Source: an uncultured bacterium | Lineage (GTDB): Bacteria > Cyanobacteriota > Vampirovibrionia > Gastranaerophilales > Gastranaerophilaceae | Direction of reading: 5' to 3' | NCBI GenBank assembly: GCA_949299435.1 | Contig: CASGAK010000145.1 | Coordinates: 1-10,105, forward strand | DNA: 10,105 nt | Shown: one piece after another, positions 1 to 6,332 of the stretch | Numbering within the stretch: position 1 is the stretch's first letter | Layout of the letters: every line of letters begins with the position of its first letter | The notes under the pieces: generated by a model | The model's database searches: none | What the model was told of the DNA's origin: nothing | The model's input: the letters and a program-made list of their open reading frames with translations, nothing else | Made by a program: the position numbers and the translations under genes

Positions 1-8
1 AGGTATTT

Positions 9-37
9 TTTTTGTAAAATTTTTGTAATAATATAAT
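9..37 (+). promoter_or_regulatory. Probable sigma-70 promoter for the two membrane-protein genes
   Basis: A perfect TATAAT -10 box lies at 32-37. Seventeen bases upstream, at 9-14, is TTTTTG, a weak match to the -35 consensus. Transcription would start near 43-45, giving a 5' leader of about 45 nt before the ATG at 89. The surrounding DNA is T-rich, so the -35 is uncertain, and the window begins too close upstream to judge activator sites. Confidence 0.45.
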
Positions 38-88
38 TTTTGCAAGCAATTATCAGCTTTCATTATCTTTATTGACTTGGGTAGAAAT

Positions 89-700
89 ATGTCACTAGCA
101 GGAATAAAATCATATATTATAGACTCAACTCTGTATCGTGTTGCTAAATCTGGCAAACAAAAAATACAGCAGGCTTTTTATGACTGTATTCCTAATGCAA
201 CGATAGGTAGTGAAAAGTGGCAAAAAAGAATCAAGTGGGTGGGTAGTGAAATTTCCTCACCGGAAAACAGACTAATTTTAGGTGTGTCTGCATTAATGTC
301 ACAACCATTCATTGATGCACATAATAAAAGTGTTGATAATGATACAAGAAAAGTTTCAGTTTGTCGTACAATTGCAAAAATTATAGCAGGAACTTCTACG
401 GGCGTACTCATCAGATACGCTTGTATAGGGGCAATTAATAAATGGTCTAAGTTGCCTTCTTCTGTCAATAAACTTGGAAAGAAAATTGAGCTCAACAGTT
501 TAAATACATTTTTCTCACCATCAAATGCTGTCAGTGATATCAGTGAAGCGATGAAACAGTATAGAAAAACTCTTGGTACAATTCTTTCTTTGTTTGTTAT
601 GTCAATTACTAATTTTGTGATAGATGCTCCATTGACAAAATATTTAACTAATAAATTTATTGAAAAGTCAGGAGGTGTAAAAAATGACACCTCTAAGTAA
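89..700 (+). CDS. Orphan membrane protein A (203 aa), first of an overlapping pair
   Basis: I do not recognise this family. The frame can open at a TTG at 77, but the ATG at 89 is preferred as an ordinary start; neither has a convincing ribosome site (only a weak GGGTAG at 80-85). The protein begins with an amphipathic stretch rich in Lys and Gln. Hydrophobic segments follow at about residues 61-76, 93-116 and 161-182. A polar loop containing ENR, AHNKSVDND and TRK lies around residues 59-88, between the first two. There is no signal peptide or lipobox, so it is probably an inner-membrane protein. Its 3' end overlaps the next gene by 17 bp, implying coupled translation. The hydrophobic and loop order resembles that of protein B, so the two may be distant paralogues or subunits of one assembly. 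That is inferred from eye alignment only. Confidence 0.8.
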   Translation: MSLAGIKSYIIDSTLYRVAKSGKQKIQQAFYDCIPNATIGSEKWQKRIKWVGSEISSPENRLILGVSALMSQPFIDAHNKSVDNDTRKVSVCRTIAKIIAGTSTGVLIRYACIGAINKWSKLPSSVNKLGKKIELNSLNTFFSPSNAVSDISEAMKQYRKTLGTILSLFVMSITNFVIDAPLTKYLTNKFIEKSGGVKNDTSK

Positions 701-1346
701 TTTTGCTGAAATTGCATCAAAAAAATTTATGGCAGCCAAAAATTATCTTTACAAACATTATGGTGAAGAACCCGGTAAAATGCTTGTGCATACAGGAGTT
801 TTGAGCTGGACTTTGTCTGCTGCGGCTCAAGTTATGGCTGTCGCTTTCAACGATAAAATTTCTAAAAAAGAAAAACTTTTTTTAATTCCTCAAGAATGTG
901 CTGATGCTGCAATTAATATACTTTCTTTTTATTTAGTTACTAATGCATTTACAAATTTTGGAGTAAATCTTGTAAAACGTGGTAAGCTCACAACACCTAA
1001 AATAGATAAATTTATTAAAGATAATGACATTAAAGATATTGGAAAAATATCTACTGATATTTCAAAAAATATGCAAGGTGATGTACTTGAGGAGTTTAAA
1101 AGTTTTAAAAGCGGTATAAGCATGATTACTAATACAATTGGATCTATTGTCTCTTGTAACATACTTACTCCGATTTTACGTAATGAATATGCTGCAAGAA
1201 AACAAAAAGAGATACTTGCCAAAAATAAAAATCTTTCAGTCAATGAGCCTAATCAAAATATAAAAGTTTATAATAAGCCTTTATCCATGGAGGCTTATCA
1301 AAAACTCGCTTATAAGAAATTTTCAGGTTCTGATTTGAAAGTCTAA
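684..1346 (+). CDS. Orphan membrane protein B (220 aa), second of the overlapping pair
   Basis: The ATG at 684 has a strong AGGAGGTG ribosome site at 670-677 with six bases of spacing. That site lies inside the end of the upstream gene, so the two are probably translated together. Hydrophobic segments are visible at about residues 34-56, 70-95 and 143-165. The loop at 56-68 is charged (FNDKISKKEK) and is followed by FLIPQE. The region at 100-140 is Lys/Asp-rich and probably cytosolic. The C-terminal 50 residues are polar. No signal peptide, catalytic motif or known domain was recognised. The three-segment plan with a charged first loop, and a Pro near the end of the third segment, parallels protein A. 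The stop codon overlaps the stop of the convergent anti-sigma gene. Function is unknown; a role in envelope structure or a membrane complex is only a guess. Confidence 0.82.
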   Translation: MTPLSNFAEIASKKFMAAKNYLYKHYGEEPGKMLVHTGVLSWTLSAAAQVMAVAFNDKISKKEKLFLIPQECADAAINILSFYLVTNAFTNFGVNLVKRGKLTTPKIDKFIKDNDIKDIGKISTDISKNMQGDVLEEFKSFKSGISMITNTIGSIVSCNILTPILRNEYAARKQKEILAKNKNLSVNEPNQNIKVYNKPLSMEAYQKLAYKKFSGSDLKV

Positions 1347-1894
1347 ATTATTAAAATATTTACTACCCCTAAAATTATTACTGCAACTATTACTGAAAAA
1401 ATTGTCATTATTAAATAAAACGGGTCCAGTTTGTTTGTGCAGTGGAGTGAGTATATATTATTTAATATGTTTTTTGAGTAATCTTGCCTTGCTTCATTTT
1501 TGGTTTTATCAAAAGATGAATGTAAAAGTCTTTTGAATGTGTAGATATCCTCTAAATCTTTTCTTGCTATAGGATTTGAAATTGCAATTTTTTTAATTCT
1601 TATACTTTCTTCATCACTTAGTTCATTGTCAATATATGCAGAAAGATTTAGTTTGAAATCTTCATATTGTTTTGTTTTATATGGATTTTCAAAGTCTTGG
1701 TCTTCTTCATGAATTTTTTTAGATATTTCATTAAAATTGCTTGCAATTTTTTTTAGTTTTTTTAGTTTTTCACTGCATTCAGGACAAATGCTTAAATGGT
1801 ATTCTACATATTTTTTTAGCGGTTCATTAAGTTTGTTTTCTACATAATATGTGAGTAGTGCACTTACTTGCTCACAAGTTAATTGTTGTTGCAT
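1343..1894 (-). CDS. Zinc-type (ZAS) transmembrane anti-sigma factor
   Basis: This protein is likely to bind and hold the ECF sigma factor encoded just upstream, tethering it to the membrane until an envelope signal releases it. From the ATG at 1894 it has 183 residues. The N-terminus carries the zinc-binding anti-sigma pattern: Cys7, then His33-x3-Cys37-x2-Cys40. A second segment at about 83-130, starting LSAYIDNELSDEE, looks like a repeat of the anti-sigma fold without the zinc ligands. A single transmembrane helix spans about 159-182 and leaves almost nothing outside, so a separate sensor or protease is probably needed. The frame opens at a TTG at 1909, but the AAAGGAG ribosome site at 1901-1907 lies after that TTG and is well spaced for the ATG. 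The gap to the sigma stop is 15 bp, so the two are co-transcribed. Confidence 0.9.
   Translation of the reverse strand: MQQQLTCEQVSALLTYYVENKLNEPLKKYVEYHLSICPECSEKLKKLKKIASNFNEISKKIHEEDQDFENPYKTKQYEDFKLNLSAYIDNELSDEESIRIKKIAISNPIARKDLEDIYTFKRLLHSSFDKTKNEARQDYSKNILNNIYSLHCTNKLDPFYLIMTIFSVIVAVIILGVVNILII
1733..1754 (+). terminator. Possible weak plus-strand terminator inside the anti-sigma gene (antisense)
   Basis: Read on the plus strand, AAAATTG (1733-1739) can pair with CAATTTT (1744-1750) around a four-base loop, within a T run at 1747-1754. The stem is AT-rich and short. It is mentioned because protein B's gene ends head-on into the anti-sigma gene with no terminator of its own, so this could be where its transcript stops. 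It may equally be chance in Lys/Asn-rich coding DNA. Confidence 0.2.
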
Positions 1895-1909
1895 TTTTAC
1901 TCCTTTCAA

Positions 1910-2509
1910 TCAAATATAAGTACGCAATCCTTCTTGGAGCTTACATCTTGCTCGTGCAATTCTAGATTTTACAGTTCCTACACTTGCATTAGTTGCTTTT
2001 GCAATTTCTTCATAGCTTAGCCCTTGCAATTCTCTAAGTACTATTGCTATTCTGAATTGTTCAGGCAAATTGAGTATTGCATCTTTTATTATTTTTTCCA
2101 ATTCATTAGTTATACATTTTTCATGGGGTTTACATTTTTTATCAGGTATGAGTGATAGCACATCAAAAGTTGAATTTTCACAAGATTCATCATCTATTGA
2201 TATTGTATCTGGTTTTCTTGAGGATTTTCTAAGCTCATCATAAAATAAGTTTGCAATGATTGTATTTAGCCAGCTTTTAAAATTCTTTGGATTTTTCAAC
2301 GAGCTTATATTCTTAGCTACTCTCATTAGAGCTTCTTGAGTTAAGTCAGATACATTCTCTTTTTTATCAGAAAGATATGAAAAAGCGGCATAGACATTTT
2401 TTTGTTCCCTTTTTATAAGTTCTTCTAAAGCTCTCAGGTCGTTTTGTTGTGCCAAAACGACGAGTTCCTCCAGTGACATTTTTTTATATTGCAGCTTTGA
2501 ACCTGACAT
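1910..2509 (-). CDS. ECF-family (extracytoplasmic function) RNA polymerase sigma factor
   Basis: This is a two-domain sigma-70 family factor of 199 residues, the usual ECF size. Region 2 covers about residues 29-98, with the core-binding DLTQEALMRVAKN segment at 55-67 and the promoter-melting/-10 segment around NFKSWLNTIIANLFYDELRK (76-95). Region 4 is at about 148-195: LPEQFR, then the helix-turn-helix LSYEEIAKATNASVGTVKSR, which reads the -35 element. The linker between them is Asp/Ser/Cys-rich. The ATG at 2509 has AAGGAG at 2515-2520 with five bases of spacing. An internal Met11 resembles a typical ECF start but has no ribosome site. The anti-sigma gene follows after 15 bp. The leader just upstream can form two competing hairpins. 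Target promoters cannot be deduced here; self-activation would be normal for such pairs. Confidence 0.95.
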   Translation of the reverse strand: MSGSKLQYKKMSLEELVVLAQQNDLRALEELIKREQKNVYAAFSYLSDKKENVSDLTQEALMRVAKNISSLKNPKNFKSWLNTIIANLFYDELRKSSRKPDTISIDDESCENSTFDVLSLIPDKKCKPHEKCITNELEKIIKDAILNLPEQFRIAIVLRELQGLSYEEIAKATNASVGTVKSRIARARCKLQEGLRTYI

Positions 2510-2544
2510 AATTTCTCCTTACAAATATAGTAAGGAATATTTGT
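2510..2544 (-). promoter_or_regulatory. Leader with two mutually exclusive hairpins around the sigma-factor ribosome site
   Basis: In the mRNA sense (minus strand), ACAAATAT (2544-2537) and ATATTTGT (2528-2521) form a perfect 8-bp hairpin that leaves the AAGGAG ribosome site (2520-2515) free. The loop of that hairpin contains TCCTTAC (2536-2530), an exact complement of GTAAGGA (2522-2516). The alternative 7-bp hairpin has a seven-base loop and hides the ribosome site. The two cannot coexist. The arrangement fits a translational switch or thermosensor. At the DNA level the same palindrome could instead be a protein-binding site. The base complementarity is seen directly; the regulation is inferred. 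Confidence 0.45.
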
Positions 2545-2565
2545 CATAAATTGCTTGCACTAATG

Positions 2566-2597
2566 CTTATAATATAAGGGTTATCTTTTTTCTTAAA
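2566..2597 (-). promoter_or_regulatory. Weak candidate promoter for the sigma/anti-sigma genes
   Basis: On the minus strand a TATTAT -10-like box lies at 2574-2569, with TTTAAG 17 bases upstream at 2597-2592 as a poor -35. The -10 is embedded in a small palindrome, CTTATA-A-TATAAG on the plus strand (2566-2578), which could be an operator. Transcription would start around 2562 and include the two-hairpin leader. No terminator separates this from the upstream leuC-like gene, so read-through is also possible. Confidence 0.25.
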
Positions 2598-2611
2598 AAA
2601 TTATAATTAAT

Positions 2612-3853
2612 TTATTCAGCAGAAATATATCCGTTAATCGCACTGTAAGCAGCGACATAAGGTGAGGATAAATAAATAAAACCTTTTGTATTTCCCATTC
2701 TGCCTTGAAAGTTTCTGTTTTGTGTTGCAAGACAAACTTCCCCATCTGCAAGAGTTCCAGCATGTACCCCTACACATGGTCCGCAGCCAGGTGGTAAAAT
2801 TGCGGCATTTGCCTCCACAAATATATTTATTAACCCTTCATCAAGTGCTTTAAGATATACCTCTTTTGAAGCAGGACATATTAACAGTCTGACATTCGGA
2901 TTTGCTTTTTTACCTTTCAAAATGCCAGCAACTATTCTTAAATCTTCAATTCTGCCGTTTGTACATGTGCCGATAAATACTTGATCTACTTTTACTTTTC
3001 CTAATTCATCAACTGTTTTAGTATTATCTACTGTATGAGGACAAGATATTGTATGCTTTATATCTTCTGCATTGATTTCAATAATTCTTTCATACACAGC
3101 ATCGCTGTCGGGTTTTATTGAACGGAATTTATCTTCTCTTCCATGGAATTTTAAATATTCTTTTGTTTTTTCATCTGCGACAAAAAGTCCGGCTTTTGCA
3201 CCAGCCTCTACTGCCATATTTGCAAGAGTAAACCTTTCAGACATTTCCATATTCTCAATGGTTTCTCCGCAAAATTCCAAAGCTCTATATGTTGCACCAT
3301 CAGCTCCTATAAGTCCTATCAGATGCAACATCAAATCTTTTGAGCAGATTCCTTTTTGGAATTTGCCGTTTACAACAATTTTAAAAGTTTGCGGTACTTT
3401 AAGCCAGGTTTTTCCAAGTGCCATAGCAACAGCTATGTCTGTAGAGCCCATGCCTGTTGCAAAAGCACCCAATGCACCTGATGTGCAGGTATGAGAATCT
3501 GCTCCTACCAAAATTTCACCAGGATTTACAAAACTTTCGATTAATCTTTGATGACAAACTCCAGCTCCTACATCTGATAATACAGCACCGTATTCTTTTG
3601 AAAAATCTCTCAATACTGTATGCGTATTTGATAATTCTTTTCTGGGACTTGGAGATGCATGGTCTATAAAAAGGATTGTTCTTGCAGGATTGTTTAATTT
3701 GGTCTTACCTAACTTTTTGAATTCTTGTACCGTTAAGGGGCCAGTACCATCTTGTACTGCACATACATCTACTTTTGCTATTACTAACTCACCTGCTTTT
3801 ACGTTATGTCCAGCATGTTCTGATATTATTTTCTCTGCTAAAGTTTGTCCCAT
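2612..3853 (-). CDS. leuC: 3-isopropylmalate dehydratase / homoaconitase family, large subunit
   Basis: This is the iron-sulfur large subunit of an aconitase-family dehydratase that isomerises 2-alkylmalates (2- to 3-isopropylmalate in leucine synthesis, or homocitrate/homoaconitate-type substrates) in the cytosol. The 413-residue length matches the short LeuC2/HacA-like branch, not the longer enterobacterial LeuC. The three [4Fe-4S] ligands are visible as Cys297 (IGTCTNGR) and Cys357/Cys360 (PPGCGPCVGVHAG). The family signatures GADSHTCTSGALGAF (117-131) and NRNFQGRMG (379-387) are also present. The ATG at 3853 has AAGGAG at 3861-3866. The enzyme needs a separate small swivelling subunit (LeuD), which is not in the window. 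The synthase two genes upstream would supply its substrate. Substrate choice between leucine, citramalate and homocitrate routes cannot be fixed from this subunit alone. Confidence 0.93.
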   Translation of the reverse strand: MGQTLAEKIISEHAGHNVKAGELVIAKVDVCAVQDGTGPLTVQEFKKLGKTKLNNPARTILFIDHASPSPRKELSNTHTVLRDFSKEYGAVLSDVGAGVCHQRLIESFVNPGEILVGADSHTCTSGALGAFATGMGSTDIAVAMALGKTWLKVPQTFKIVVNGKFQKGICSKDLMLHLIGLIGADGATYRALEFCGETIENMEMSERFTLANMAVEAGAKAGLFVADEKTKEYLKFHGREDKFRSIKPDSDAVYERIIEINAEDIKHTISCPHTVDNTKTVDELGKVKVDQVFIGTCTNGRIEDLRIVAGILKGKKANPNVRLLICPASKEVYLKALDEGLINIFVEANAAILPPGCGPCVGVHAGTLADGEVCLATQNRNFQGRMGNTKGFIYLSSPYVAAYSAINGYISAE

Positions 3854-3860
3854 TTGACAT

Positions 3861-3893
3861 CTCCTTTTTTGTTTTTATTCTATCACAAAAAGG
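3861..3893 (-). promoter_or_regulatory. Inverted repeat overlapping the leuC ribosome site
   Basis: In the mRNA sense, CCTTTTTG (3893-3886) can pair, with one bulged A, with CAAAAAAGG (3871-3863). The last GG belongs to the AAGGAG ribosome site of the leuC-like gene. The loop is 14 bases. This could dampen translation, but A/T runs pair easily in DNA this AT-rich and only the terminal G-C pairs give it weight. There is no T tail after it, so it is not a standard terminator for the upstream gene. Confidence 0.25.
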
Positions 3894-3909
3894 AAATGGG
3901 CAATATAAA

Positions 3910-4827
3910 TTATTTTTCTTCGGAAATGGCTGTTAGTATGTCAAAATTTGCCAGCTTATATGTGTTTCCAGCTTTATCTTTTGCTGATACAGAACTTGGA
4001 TTATTACCTCTAGAGTATTCGCACACTTTTTCAAAATTATTATTATCATTTATATTAAATTGAGATATAGTATCGTTATCTAGAGTAAATAGCTGTTCTG
4101 ATAATTTTGTTTTGCCTTCTTTATCATAAATATGTACAAGAAGTTTGTCATTGCCTGCTGCTATTAAATTTAATCTTCTTTCTATCGGAGAAGTCTCTTC
4201 TGGAATTGATATTAAATCCATTTTTATAGAATTATCTTCACTTTCATAGCCGTTATATTTTAACTGATTTACTGTACCAGTTTTTTCGTTAAGCCAGGTC
4301 AGCTGTGCTGGAATTTCATTGTAGGCAAAGGATTTTGTCACATATTCTTTGTTTATATTTTGAGTTTGAAGTCCTAATACATCAATAAAATTTAATACGG
4401 TTTGCAATTCTGAAGATTTATGGGCATTATAAGGTACATGAACTACACCGGGAGAGAATGTTACTGAGCCGAATTTTAAAGTGTCATTGTCTGATACTTT
4501 ATACCTTTGCATTATAAGCTCAGGTACTTCGTATGTTTTACCAGTGTATATTGTATCTACATCAATGTCAGTAGAGTCATTTGGAAAAGGAGGATTTATA
4601 TGATTAGGGTGGTCACAGTCTTCCAATTCTGTTTTTCCGCAAGATACCATAGAAGGTGTAAATGCAATCATTGACCCTAGAGCGAGTGCCTGCATTGCAT
4701 TAAAAATTCTCTTTTCATCTATATCTTTGCTTTCGCAGTTATTGCATGTATGTTTTTGTATTTTGTTTTTTTGAAAATTATCTTTATTATATGTTTTTCC
4801 TGATGAAATCGTGTCAATTTTTATCAT
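3910..4827 (-). CDS. Lipoprotein-like orphan (305 aa) with a cytosolic-type N-terminal extension
   Basis: I do not recognise the family. The ATG at 4827 has AAGGAG at 4834-4839 with six bases of spacing, so the start is secure. Residues 1-42 are polar and carry a CxxC pair (Cys28, Cys31). A hydrophobic segment at about 43-62 ends in MVSC, with Cys63 in lipobox position, followed by the acidic, Pro-rich linker typical of exported lipoproteins. The rest (about 90-305) is polar, beta-like and rich in Asn, Asp and Thr, with no catalytic motif seen. A 40-residue extension before a signal sequence is unusual; internal Met45 lacks a positive n-region and so does not offer a better start. It sits between the synthase (86 bp upstream) and leuC (56 bp downstream) on the same strand. 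An envelope protein in this position has no obvious metabolic reason. Confidence 0.82.
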   Translation of the reverse strand: MIKIDTISSGKTYNKDNFQKNKIQKHTCNNCESKDIDEKRIFNAMQALALGSMIAFTPSMVSCGKTELEDCDHPNHINPPFPNDSTDIDVDTIYTGKTYEVPELIMQRYKVSDNDTLKFGSVTFSPGVVHVPYNAHKSSELQTVLNFIDVLGLQTQNINKEYVTKSFAYNEIPAQLTWLNEKTGTVNQLKYNGYESEDNSIKMDLISIPEETSPIERRLNLIAAGNDKLLVHIYDKEGKTKLSEQLFTLDNDTISQFNINDNNNFEKVCEYSRGNNPSSVSAKDKAGNTYKLANFDILTAISEEK

Positions 4828-4847
4828 ATAGATCTCCTTTTTGTATT

Positions 4848-4901
4848 CAATTCTTGTATAATGTCCTTGAAATTTAATTTTTGCTTATATATTAAGAATT
4901 G
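4848..4901 (-). repeat. 8-bp inverted repeat in the synthase-lipoprotein gap
   Basis: CAATTCTT (4848-4855) and AAGAATTG (4894-4901) are perfect inverted copies with 38 bases between them, in the 86-bp gap between the synthase stop and the lipoprotein start. The long spacer and absence of a T tail argue against a terminator. It could be a processing hairpin, a spaced operator, or chance in AT-rich DNA. Confidence 0.25.
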
Positions 4902-4913
4902 TTTACAAAAATT

Positions 4914-6218
4914 TTAAATAATTTTATGCGGCATAGTCAGTAAATGAGCATCGACACGCTCTTTTATAGCACCTTTAGGTTCGTAATATGGAGATACTGT
5001 CATAACTTTAGCAGCTATTTCAGGATAGTAATATATGAAACGCAATTCACTGTCAGTAAGCGGTTGTTGAGTATGGACGTTTGCATATCTTGCAAGTTCC
5101 AAAATATTTCTTGCTTCATGTTCGTCTTTAAATTCTAATTCAAGGTTTTCATATACGTTTCTGAAACCTTTTATTCCGCCGTATTCTCCTGTTGTAATCA
5201 TTCTGCCTGTTTCAATAATTTCAGGCTCACCTCTGCCTAGTTCTTCAAAATCATACAGTTCATAGTTTCTTCTATCTTTTAAAGCTCCATCGGCATGGAT
5301 TCCTGATTCATGTGCAAAAGCATTATCACCGACGGCAGGCTGATTTATTGGAATAGGAACGCGAAATGCGTAAGCTGTATATTTTGCAAGTTTCCAAATT
5401 TTACTTAAATCAATTTTTTCATCTATTTGATATTTATTTTTAAATCCTGCAGATTTTAATACTGCAAGCAGACAAGAGGCAAGGTCTGCATTTCCAGCAC
5501 GTTCTCCCATTCCGTTTATTGCTGTATTTATATAAGCATCAACTCCAGCATCAATTGCAGCTTTCGCTCCCATAACAGAACATGCTGCAGCCATACCTAA
5601 GTCATTATGGAAATGCAATTCAATCGGCATTTCTGTTGCTTTAGCTATTTTGTAAATTCTGTCATAAGTTGTTTTGGGATCTTCATAGCCAAGGGTATCA
5701 CAGTATCTGAAACGATGTGCTCCTGTTTTTTTTGCTTCTTTTGCGTATTTTATTAGAAAATCAATATCACTTCTTGAGGCATCTTCAGCATTTACTCCGA
5801 TTGTTTCAGCACCTTTTGATACGGCACATTCTACTGCTTCACAGGTCATATTTATGATATCTTGAGGTGTTTTTTTACCCAGGTATTTTCCATGAATCAT
5901 TTGCTCGGAAGTCGATTGGGAAAGATTTAAATTTTTAAGTTTCGGTACATTTTTAAATGATAACTCTACGTCATCTGCTATTCCTCGCATCCAGCCTGAA
6001 AGTTTTGTTTTTGTTATAACGTTGTGTTCAACAAGTTCCAAGTTTCCGTTTAAATAATTAATTTCATGGCTTGTTGTAGGAAAACCGAATTCTGATTGAG
6101 TTATTCCCATGTCATCAAGCATTAAATTGATAATTGTTTTTTGGAGTTTTGCAAGCCCCAATCTTGATGTTTGTACACCGTCCCTGTTTGTTACATCAAC
6201 AAAATAAATTTTATTCAT
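4914..6218 (-). CDS. Homocitrate / 2-isopropylmalate synthase-family enzyme (DRE-TIM metallolyase)
   Basis: The enzyme condenses acetyl-CoA with a 2-oxoacid, the entry step of 2-oxoacid chain extension. It has 434 residues. The TIM-barrel signatures are in order: an N-terminal NRDGVQTSR with catalytic Arg12 and metal ligand Asp13; the GVNAEDASR segment at 141-149; the metal-binding His202/His204 in ELHFHNDLG; the GMGERAGNADL loop at 236-246; and HESGIHADG (303-311) in the flexible linker. The start reads VDVTNRDG instead of the common DTTLRDGEQ, a variant I associate with a homocitrate-synthase-like clade. The classic LeuA C-terminal allosteric domain appears absent, so leucine feedback is doubtful. 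CAGGAG at 6223-6228 supports the ATG at 6218. The LeuC-like gene on the same strand suggests a joint pathway. Substrate (2-oxoisovalerate, pyruvate or 2-oxoglutarate) is unresolved. Confidence 0.87.
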   Translation of the reverse strand: MNKIYFVDVTNRDGVQTSRLGLAKLQKTIINLMLDDMGITQSEFGFPTTSHEINYLNGNLELVEHNVITKTKLSGWMRGIADDVELSFKNVPKLKNLNLSQSTSEQMIHGKYLGKKTPQDIINMTCEAVECAVSKGAETIGVNAEDASRSDIDFLIKYAKEAKKTGAHRFRYCDTLGYEDPKTTYDRIYKIAKATEMPIELHFHNDLGMAAACSVMGAKAAIDAGVDAYINTAINGMGERAGNADLASCLLAVLKSAGFKNKYQIDEKIDLSKIWKLAKYTAYAFRVPIPINQPAVGDNAFAHESGIHADGALKDRRNYELYDFEELGRGEPEIIETGRMITTGEYGGIKGFRNVYENLELEFKDEHEARNILELARYANVHTQQPLTDSELRFIYYYPEIAAKVMTVSPYYEPKGAIKERVDAHLLTMPHKII

Positions 6219-6239
6219 AAATACTCCTGTTTTTTACAT

Positions 6240-6245
6240 ATTATA
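6240..6245 (-). promoter_or_regulatory. -10 box for the synthase-led minus-strand transcript
   Basis: On the minus strand a perfect TATAAT occupies 6245-6240, preceded directly by TG. Transcription would begin near 6233, leaving a leader of about 15 nt with CAGGAG just before the ATG at 6218. No good -35 is visible at the right spacing. Confidence 0.45.
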
Positions 6246-6277
6246 CACTAAATATATCTAAATAACTTGCTTTTTTA

Positions 6278-6283
6278 TATAAT
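6278..6283 (+). promoter_or_regulatory. -10 box candidate for the TPR gene
   Basis: A plus-strand TATAAT lies at 6278-6283, about 50 bases before the TPR ATG. An alternative pairing is TTGCTT (6267-6272) with TAAAAT (6290-6295) at 17 bases. The 114-bp region between the divergent start codons is too AT-rich to choose between them. Confidence 0.3.
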
Positions 6284-6332
6284 ATTAATTAAAATAAATA
6301 TTATAGTGCAGATTTGGGTTTAAGAAAATAAC

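Noticed and set aside
41..51. An 11-base word, TGCAAGCAATT, recurs on the minus strand in the sigma-factor leader (about 2550-2560), and a related word occurs at 1735-1746.
   Set aside because: Shared 11-mers are expected by chance in 10 kb of AT-rich DNA, and the placement relative to putative promoters differs.
178..720. A 180-codon minus-strand open frame opposite membrane protein A.
   Set aside because: It lies opposite a gene that has better coding character and a coupled downstream partner; it is rich in Ser/Leu/Ile/Phe as expected for an antisense shadow.
2581..2600. A T-run/A-run inverted repeat after the leuC stop that might be a terminator.
   Set aside because: In the transcript sense it is a pure A-U stem with a three-base loop and no T tail, too weak for termination.
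3072..3669. Plus-strand open frames opposite the leuC-like gene.
   Set aside because: The minus-strand protein carries full aconitase-family signatures throughout, so these are shadows.
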